Made by a program: the position numbers and the translations under genes. Below, in pieces: positions 1 to 5,380 of a stretch of 6,913 nucleotides of DNA. How positions within the stretch are numbered: position 1 is the stretch's first letter; every line of letters starts with the position of its first letter. The notes under the pieces were generated by a model that saw only the letters and a list, made by a program, of their open reading frames with translations, made no database searches and was not told the DNA's origin. The stretch comes from DASSWB01 sp035705495 (lineage in GTDB: Bacteria > Bacteroidota > Bacteroidia > Flavobacteriales > Flavobacteriaceae), in NCBI GenBank assembly GCA_035705495.1, contig DASSWB010000097.1, positions 1 to 6,913 on the forward strand, written 5' to 3'.

Positions 1-1
1 G

Positions 2-751
2 CACGATGTAGATCAGAATAAATTAAAATCGGAGTTGGATTCGGTGGTTTCAAACTGCGTAAACAGCGTGGGAGTCGATGTAAATACCGCCAGCTTCGAA
101 TTGTTGAGCAATGTTTCAGGCATTGGTCCGTCATTGGCCGAAAACATTATTAAATATCGCAACGATAAAGGCGGAATCGATTCCAGATCGGAATTATTAA
201 AAGTCCCCAGATTGGGAGCGAAGGCTTTTGAACAATCGGCTGCCTTTTTAAGAATAAAAAATCCGTCGCAACCATTGGACAATTCCGCAGTACATCCCGA
301 AAGTTATTCCATTGTTGAAAAAATGGCTAAAAATGAAACTATAAGTTTGTCGGAATTGATTGGTAATAAAGAAATTTTGCAGAAAATTGATCTTGAATCT
401 TATTGTGAGGGCAACATCGGACTTCCAACACTAAAAGATATTATTTCAGAACTTGAAAAACCCGGTCGGGATCCGCGGAAATCGGCCATAGTTTTTGAAT
501 TCGATAAAAACGTAAAATCCATCAATGATCTGGAAACTGGAATGGTTTTACCCGGAATCGTAAACAATATTACCAATTTTGGTTGTTTTGTGGATATCGG
601 AATCAAGGAAAGCGGACTCGTGCACATCTCAAAACTGGCGACCGAATTTGTAAGTGACGTCAATACAGTTGTGAAGCTGCATCAGCATGTAAAAGTAACG
701 GTTTTGGAAGTTGATGTTGAGAGGAAGCGAATTCAGTTGTCGATGGTGTAG
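2..751 (+). CDS. tex: Tex (YhgF-family) nucleic-acid-binding protein, C-terminal part, 5' truncated
   Basis: The frame is open from base 2, so the gene begins upstream of the window; 249 residues remain, against roughly 700-780 for the family. The visible part begins HDVDQNKL. A helix-hairpin-helix region follows at about residues 23-86 (VGVDVNTAS, VSGIGPSLAENI, KVPRLGAKAFEQ), then LDNSAVHPESY, the DPR linker near residue 157, and an S1 RNA-binding domain at about 178-249 (GMVLPGIV, NFGCFVDIG, SGLVHIS). The protein ends right after the last S1 strand (RIQLSMV), without a basic tail. The N-terminal helical and YqgF/RuvX-like RNase H-fold domains expected of Tex are not in view. Tex is a cytoplasmic nucleic-acid-binding protein linked to transcription; its exact role is poorly defined. 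The apparent TTG start at 35 is internal: conserved Tex sequence continues upstream of it. Identification is confident from the ordered motifs. Confidence 0.95.
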   Translation, partial: HDVDQNKLKSELDSVVSNCVNSVGVDVNTASFELLSNVSGIGPSLAENIIKYRNDKGGIDSRSELLKVPRLGAKAFEQSAAFLRIKNPSQPLDNSAVHPESYSIVEKMAKNETISLSELIGNKEILQKIDLESYCEGNIGLPTLKDIISELEKPGRDPRKSAIVFEFDKNVKSINDLETGMVLPGIVNNITNFGCFVDIGIKESGLVHISKLATEFVSDVNTVVKLHQHVKVTVLEVDVERKRIQLSMV

Positions 752-832
752 GAATCTTTTTAATGGAACTCTTGCTTTAAAATCAGAGATTCTTTACTAC
801 GCTAATCTAAAGGTTCAGAATGACGTAAAAAA

Positions 833-863
833 GAAAAGCTGTTCAATTTTTGAACAGCTTTTC
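833..863. terminator. Bidirectional rho-independent terminator between tex and the YtxH-like gene
   Basis: A perfect 14-bp inverted repeat (833-846 and 850-863, arm GAAAAGCTGTTCAA) encloses a TTT loop. It lies 81 bp past the tex stop and 23 bp past the stop of the minus-strand gene. Read on the minus strand, the hairpin is followed by a T-rich run (the complement of the A-rich stretch 826-837), making it a good terminator for the YtxH-like gene and for any otsBA read-through. On the plus strand the T run (859-862) is short and part of the stem, so termination of tex is weaker but plausible. Confidence 0.85.
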
Positions 864-886
864 CAAACTTCAAATATATCGGTTTT

Positions 887-1090
887 TTATTCCGCTACTG
901 CTTTTGAAGTTTTATTGGGATAGCTCACATTGTCTTTTGAGGATTTGGATTTGGTCCCCATAGTTTCGCCTCTATATTTTTCCATAACTTTTTGACGCGT
1001 TTCTTTTCCTTTTTCTGTTCCGAATAGCAAACCAAGTGCTACAGCCGTTGCTACTCCTGATGCAATTCCAATTGTTACGTTCCTTGTCAT
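887..1090 (-). CDS. Small YtxH-like membrane-anchored protein
   Basis: This is a 67-residue protein starting at ATG (1088-1090) and ending in TAA. Residues 5-24 form one glycine- and alanine-rich hydrophobic segment (VTIGIASGVATAVALGLLFG). The motif GTEKGKETRQKV follows at 24-35, resembling the YtxH-family pattern of a transmembrane helix followed by an (A/T)PxKGxETR-type stretch. The remaining tail, to residue 67, is hydrophilic and rich in Lys, Ser and Thr, and is probably disordered. No cleavable signal peptide or lipobox cysteine is seen, so I infer a single-pass inner-membrane protein with its charged tail in the cytoplasm. YtxH-like proteins are often linked to general stress, but their molecular function is unknown. 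The gene lies 104 bp downstream of otsBA on the same strand with no hairpin between, so co-transcription is possible. The upstream sequence is A-rich with no Shine-Dalgarno site, as is usual in Bacteroidota. The family call is by motif resemblance only. Confidence 0.75.
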   Translation of the reverse strand: MTRNVTIGIASGVATAVALGLLFGTEKGKETRQKVMEKYRGETMGTKSKSSKDNVSYPNKTSKAVAE

Positions 1091-1194
1091 AATGAATTTT
1101 TTAAGGTTAATTTTTCTCTTGTTTTCATACTTCTAAATTAGTTCATTCGACAAAGGAATCCATATTTTCAGCGTTAATCTTCTTGTAATTTTAG

Positions 1195-3402
1195 TTATAG
1201 AGTTGCAAATTTTTTAAGAATCGAAAATACTTCTGAAGTATCCCTAACATAGTATTTTGCGCTTGTTTTGCTGTAACCCACTTTAATACTAAAACTGCTT
1301 TCTGGCAACTCACGGAACATATATTCATCGGTCCAATCATCTCCAATCGAAAAAATAAAATCATAGTCTTGATCCATCAATTTTTTACTGCTCGCACGAC
1401 CTTTGTCAATCCCACTGTTTTTGATTTCCAAAACATGATTTCCCTTGAGAATACTAATGCTATCATTTACCGTGAAATTCTTTAAAACATCTTCCAGTTC
1501 ATTCGCCCGAATTTCGCCAAGCGTAGGATCGGCTTTTCTATAATGCCACGCCAATGAGTAATTTTTTTGCTCAATAAAAGATCCTGGGGTCCGATCTACA
1601 AAAGTTTCCAATATGGGAAAAATACTGCTCATCCAATCTTTTTTTACATTTTCGGTTTTCTCCCATTTTCCATCCCGATTTCTTTTCCACACTCCATGTT
1701 CTGCAATCAAATCTATTTCGGTCTCCTTCCACCAATTTCCCAATGATTCTTTGTCCCGACCACTAATAATAATGACATCGGTGTTTTTTTGACTGCTTAA
1801 CTGAGTGATTAATTGTACGAGTTCGGTTCCTGGCTTGGCATCTTTTGGATTGTCGACAAAATTTACCAGAGTACCATCGTAGTCCAAAAACAAAATTCTC
1901 TTCTTTGCGTTTTTGTATTCGCTGAGCATTTTTTCTAAAATATCTTCGGAAAGTTGTTTTGCGAGATATATTCGGTTATTTCCTTTTGTACTGTTTAAAG
2001 CATGCATAAAGTCATTTGCCCATTTTTTCACGTTGTATCGCCTTAATCTTTGCTGCAAGTGTGCGTTCCGAACTTTTTGTTCATCTTCGGGCATTTCTAT
2101 TGCAGTTTTCAATGCATCGGCAATTTGAACGAAGTTATTGGGATTTATAATGAGCGCTTCGTTCATTTCTTGAGCAGCACCAGCCATTTCACTTAAAATC
2201 AAAACCCCGGTCTGATCGGTTCTGGTAGCAACATATTCTTTGGCCACAAGATTCATCCCATCCCTTATGGGCGTAATAAAAGCAATGTCGCAGGAACGAT
2301 ATAAATCGATCAGGTTATTAAATGGCATCGATCTATAAAAATACCAGATAGGAGACCAGCCAACGGAAGAATATTTTCCATTGATACGACCCACCAATTC
2401 ATCAACTTCTTTTTTTAAAGCTTGATATTGTGGCACGTTTGAACGAGAGGGAACTGCCAGCATAATTAAGCGTACTTTTTCCTGATATTGCGGATATTTG
2501 TCCAGAAAATATTCAAAAGCTCGAATACGATTGGCAATGCCTTTGGTATAATCCAACCTATCAATTGATAAAATGAGTTTTACTTCGGGCGAAGTTTTTA
2601 AATGCTGGTCCAATTCGTATTGAAGATCGGTAACATCTTCGGCTTTTTCCAATTGATGGGCCATGGATGTCTTTTCAAATTTATCGTAATCAATTCCCAT
2701 TGGGAAAGATCCTATTTTGATGATTCGATCGTCCTTGTGCACTTTATCCAAATGAACCGGATGTCGCAGAATCCGACTTACGGCGCTTAGAAAATGCCTT
2801 TCATACTCGTAGGTGTGAAAACCGACCAAATCGGCTCCCAAGATCCCCTTGAGAATTTCTTCCCTCCAAGGCAATGTTCTAAAAATCTCAAACGAGGGAA
2901 ATGGAATGTGACTAAAAAATCCTATGGATGCTTCTGGAAGTTGATCTCGTACCATTTGTGGCAATAGAAGCAAGTGGTAGTCGTGAACCCAAATCGTATC
3001 ACCCTCTTGATAGTTGCTTACAACGACATCGCAAAAAATTTGATTGACCTCTACGTAAACTTCCCATTCTATTTCTTCAAAACAGGTAAATTCCATGAAA
3101 TAATGGAACAAGGGCCAAATCGTTTTATTGCTGAAACCGAAATAATAATTTTTTATCTGCCATTGAGTGAGGTTAATGGGAACACAATTTTCATTCAGTG
3201 CTTTTTCCGAAACTTCCTGCGCCAACTGATCATTTAATTTTTCCTTTACCAAACCAGTCCATCCTATCCATATGCTATCAGTGCCATGCACAGATTCTAA
3301 ACCAGTGGCCAAACCACCTACACTTTTTTCAATTTCCAATTTATTTTTCTCTATGGAGAATTTAAGAGGCAATCTATTGGAAACGATCATCGTTCTATTC
3401 AT
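1195..3402 (-). CDS. otsBA: Bifunctional trehalose-6-phosphate synthase / trehalose-6-phosphate phosphatase (OtsA-OtsB fusion)
   Basis: This 735-residue cytoplasmic enzyme joins two domains. The first, about residues 4-470, is a GT20 glycosyltransferase that makes trehalose-6-phosphate from a nucleotide-glucose (normally UDP-glucose) and glucose-6-phosphate. Its motifs are SNRLP (8-12), VGGLATGL (28-35), YYFGFSN (86-92), WVHDYHL (138-144), HIPFPS (165-170), VGFHTYEY (193-200), IDRLDYTKGI (280-289, with the Arg and Lys that bind substrate phosphates) and RDGMNLVAKEYVA (380-392). The second, about residues 495-735, is a HAD phosphatase that removes the phosphate. It has FLDYDGTL (505-512; nucleophile Asp507 and Asp509), ISGRD (546-550), AEHGVW (567-572), GIDKGRA (664-670, Lys667) and GDDWTDEYMF (687-696). 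All key residues are present in both halves, so both activities are expected. The ATG at 3400-3402 is preferred: it places the start just before the family N-terminus (NRTMIVSNRLP). An in-frame TTG at 3424-3426 would add eight unconserved residues. The gene is divergent from the GH15 gene. Confidence 0.96.
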   Translation of the reverse strand: MNRTMIVSNRLPLKFSIEKNKLEIEKSVGGLATGLESVHGTDSIWIGWTGLVKEKLNDQLAQEVSEKALNENCVPINLTQWQIKNYYFGFSNKTIWPLFHYFMEFTCFEEIEWEVYVEVNQIFCDVVVSNYQEGDTIWVHDYHLLLLPQMVRDQLPEASIGFFSHIPFPSFEIFRTLPWREEILKGILGADLVGFHTYEYERHFLSAVSRILRHPVHLDKVHKDDRIIKIGSFPMGIDYDKFEKTSMAHQLEKAEDVTDLQYELDQHLKTSPEVKLILSIDRLDYTKGIANRIRAFEYFLDKYPQYQEKVRLIMLAVPSRSNVPQYQALKKEVDELVGRINGKYSSVGWSPIWYFYRSMPFNNLIDLYRSCDIAFITPIRDGMNLVAKEYVATRTDQTGVLILSEMAGAAQEMNEALIINPNNFVQIADALKTAIEMPEDEQKVRNAHLQQRLRRYNVKKWANDFMHALNSTKGNNRIYLAKQLSEDILEKMLSEYKNAKKRILFLDYDGTLVNFVDNPKDAKPGTELVQLITQLSSQKNTDVIIISGRDKESLGNWWKETEIDLIAEHGVWKRNRDGKWEKTENVKKDWMSSIFPILETFVDRTPGSFIEQKNYSLAWHYRKADPTLGEIRANELEDVLKNFTVNDSISILKGNHVLEIKNSGIDKGRASSKKLMDQDYDFIFSIGDDWTDEYMFRELPESSFSIKVGYSKTSAKYYVRDTSEVFSILKKFATL

Positions 3403-3498
3403 AAAGTTGCTCTTTGCTGTGGTCAAAACAATTTCAAATGGTTAAATTTCGGAAAATTTACACAGCATATATTGGCATTTAGAAAACTTTAGGAAAGC
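3403..3498. promoter_or_regulatory. Divergent promoter region between otsBA and the GH15 gene
   Basis: This 96-bp AT-rich stretch must hold the start signals of both divergent genes unless their transcripts begin inside the neighbouring gene. I looked for the Bacteroidota sigma pattern (TTG, then TAnnTTTG). Only imperfect matches occur: TAAATTTC at 3443-3450 on plus and TAAATTTT on minus (complement of 3453-3460). Neither has a well-spaced upstream TTG, so exact promoters are not assigned. AGGAAAG at 3491-3497 ends one base before the GH15 ATG. It looks like a Shine-Dalgarno core but sits very close, and Bacteroidota rarely depend on such sites. Confidence 0.6.
3443..3460. repeat. AT-rich palindrome in the divergent promoter region, possible operator
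   Basis: A perfect 7-bp inverted repeat, TAAATTT (3443-3449) and AAATTTA (3454-3460), is separated by CGGA. It lies near the middle of the divergent intergenic region and overlaps the best, though imperfect, -7-like matches on both strands. The symmetry would suit a dimeric regulator controlling both genes. In such AT-rich DNA it may also arise by chance, and no matching regulator gene is in the window. Confidence 0.35.
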
Positions 3499-5319
3499 AT
3501 GGATAATTTGGATTACGGCATCATTGGAAATTGTAAAAGTGCCGCTTTGGTGTCTAAAAATGGGTTTATTGAATGGTGTTGTTTGCCTTATTTTGATTCC
3601 GCAGCGGTTTTTGCGAAAATCCTGGATCGAAAGAAAGGAGGTGAATTCGGCTTTATTGTAGATGAATCGTATCAGATCACACAAAAATATTTATGGGGCA
3701 CCAATGTACTCTCGACCACTTTTGAAAATGAAAAAAACGCTTTTCAGGTTCTTGATTTTATGCCGCGGTATAAAAAAGATGATGGTTCCTATTATGCCGC
3801 ACCGGATATTATTCGATTTATCCGACTCCTAAAAGGCGCTCCGAAGTTCAAAATAAAATTCAATCCCAAATTGGATTATGCAAGGGAACAAACCTTTGTT
3901 GAAGACCATGGGAGTTACCTGAAGAGTTTTACGAAACAGGGGAAATATGATTCATTGTATCTCTATTCCGATTTTAATTATCAGGATATTCTCGCGGAAA
4001 GGGAAATCACTTTAGAATCCAATGCTTATCTGCTGCTGGCGTATCATGAAAAGCTCACAGAACAAACTTTGGACCGATGTTATTTAAAATTTCAACGAAC
4101 TAAAACGTACTGGATGAACTGGAGCGAAAACACTACTAAATTCCCGCTTTATTATGATGAAATATTAAGAAGTTCACTGGTTTTAAAAGTTTTGAGTTTT
4201 GAAAAATCGGGTGCTGTTTTGGCTGCCGCAACAACTTCTTTGCCCGAGACTATTGGAGAGGTCAGGAATTGGGATTATAGATTCTGTTGGATACGGGATG
4301 CTTCCATGGTGATAAAAGTAATGGCAGGTTTGGGTCATCCTGAATCGGCAAAAGATTTTTTGAAGTTTATTATTGATTTAATTCCGAATAAAGATGAAAA
4401 AATGCAGATCATGTATGGAATTAATGGTGAAAAAACGTTGACAGAAAACATTTTGGATCATTTGGGAGGATACGAAGGCTCTAAACCGGTTCGCGTCGGA
4501 AATGCTGCTTACGTTCAAAGGCAAAATGATATCTACGGAATTTTGATGGAAGTAATCTACCAGCAATTTGTTCAATTTGAAACTTCTCTCGAAAACAGCG
4601 AAGAATTATGGTCGATCGTTCGCGGAATTATAAAAATTGTAGATGCACATTGGAAGGAAGCCGATAAAGGTATTTGGGAAATTAGAACCGAAGCAAGGCA
4701 TTTTACATTCTCGAAACTTCTTTGCTGGGTCGCGGTAGATCGGGCGATTAAAGTCGGGGAAATCCTTAGAAAAGGTATCAATGATAAAAAATGGAAAGCA
4801 CTGCGTCAGGAAATTTATGAGGATATTTATCAGAATGGGTGGAATGAAGAGGTGCAGGCTTATACGCAATCTTATGGTTCCAAAGATTTGGACGCATCAA
4901 CGTTATTAATGGAAAGTTACGGTTTTATAAAAGCAAGTGATGCGCGTTATATCAGCACAGTAAGGGCAACCGAGAAAGAATTGTGCTACAAGGGATTGAT
5001 GTTCAGATATAAAAATAAAGATGATTTCGGTCGGCCGTCATCTTCCTTTACCATTTGTACTTTCTGGTTTATAAATAGTCTTTGTAAAATAGGTGAACGA
5101 ACAAAAGCGAAAGAATTGTTTGATCAATTGCTAACGTACAGCAATCATTTGGGTTTATTCAGTGAAGACATTGATTTTGAAACTAAACGATTGCTGGGAA
5201 ATTTCCCACAAGCCTATTCTCATTTGGCACTTATTGAAACAGCGGCAAATTTTTCAGATGGGATAAATTTGGATGAAACCAAGGATTTTGATGTCGAAAC
5301 GGATTTTTTGGATAGTTAA
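3499..5319 (+). CDS. GH15 glycoside hydrolase (glucoamylase/trehalase-like)
   Basis: This 606-residue protein has the family's two-part layout. A beta-rich trehalase-like N-terminal domain spans about residues 1-175 (LDYGIIGNCKSAALVSKNG, EWCCLPYFDS). An (alpha/alpha)6-barrel catalytic domain spans about 215-585. GH15 signatures are RNWDYRFCWIRDA (256-268), MYGINGEK (305-312), HLGGYEGSKPVRVGNAA (321-337), GIWEIR (391-396) and GNFPQAYSH (567-575). By family analogy, Glu394 in GIWE is the general acid and Glu556 in LFSED the general base; both are inferred. The enzyme inverts configuration and releases beta-glucose from alpha-glucosides. Known relatives include glucoamylases, glucodextranases and mycobacterial and archaeal trehalases, so the substrate cannot be fixed from sequence. 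Divergence from otsBA favours trehalose or a related glucoside. There is no signal peptide, so it is likely cytoplasmic. The last 20 residues are acidic. The ATG start matches the usual N-terminus of this group. Confidence 0.93.
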   Translation: MDNLDYGIIGNCKSAALVSKNGFIEWCCLPYFDSAAVFAKILDRKKGGEFGFIVDESYQITQKYLWGTNVLSTTFENEKNAFQVLDFMPRYKKDDGSYYAAPDIIRFIRLLKGAPKFKIKFNPKLDYAREQTFVEDHGSYLKSFTKQGKYDSLYLYSDFNYQDILAEREITLESNAYLLLAYHEKLTEQTLDRCYLKFQRTKTYWMNWSENTTKFPLYYDEILRSSLVLKVLSFEKSGAVLAAATTSLPETIGEVRNWDYRFCWIRDASMVIKVMAGLGHPESAKDFLKFIIDLIPNKDEKMQIMYGINGEKTLTENILDHLGGYEGSKPVRVGNAAYVQRQNDIYGILMEVIYQQFVQFETSLENSEELWSIVRGIIKIVDAHWKEADKGIWEIRTEARHFTFSKLLCWVAVDRAIKVGEILRKGINDKKWKALRQEIYEDIYQNGWNEEVQAYTQSYGSKDLDASTLLMESYGFIKASDARYISTVRATEKELCYKGLMFRYKNKDDFGRPSSSFTICTFWFINSLCKIGERTKAKELFDQLLTYSNHLGLFSEDIDFETKRLLGNFPQAYSHLALIETAANFSDGINLDETKDFDVETDFLDS

Positions 5320-5329
5320 TCGGAGATTA

Positions 5330-5371
5330 TAAAATGAAAAAAGCCACTGAAAAGTGGCTTTTTTCATTTTA
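5330..5371. terminator. Bidirectional rho-independent terminator between the GH15 and acyl-CoA dehydrogenase genes
   Basis: A perfect 19-bp inverted repeat (5330-5348 and 5353-5371) surrounds a GAAA loop. The core GCCACT-GAAA-AGTGGC is followed by six T on the plus strand and preceded by six A, which are the T run for minus-strand transcription. It lies 10 bp past the stop of the GH15 gene and 9 bp before the stop of the convergent acyl-CoA dehydrogenase gene, so it should end both transcripts. Confidence 0.94.
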
Positions 5372-5380
5372 AAAAATCAA

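Noticed and set aside
13..663. Minus-strand open frames of 89 and 87 codons within tex
   Set aside because: Both are antisense to conserved Tex domains and show no homology I recognise.
35..751. Tex as a complete 238-residue gene starting at TTG 35
   Set aside because: The same frame is open to the window edge and encodes conserved Tex residues (HDVDQNKL) before this codon, so it is an internal fragment of a larger gene.
711..923. 70-codon plus-strand open frame crossing the end of tex and the terminator
   Set aside because: It begins inside tex in another frame, runs through the terminator hairpin and overlaps the YtxH-like gene; the composition is not protein-like.
1091..1194. Possible promoter for the YtxH-like gene (TAATTTAG on the minus strand, complement of 1133-1140)
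   Set aside because: It matches TAnnTTTG at seven of eight positions, but the nearest upstream TTG is only about 10 bases away instead of about 17-23, so it is not supported well enough to annotate.
3442..3684. 80-codon minus-strand open frame over the start of the GH15 gene
   Set aside because: It overlaps the well-supported GH15 N-terminus and the promoter region, and its translation shows no recognisable domain; it is a shadow frame.
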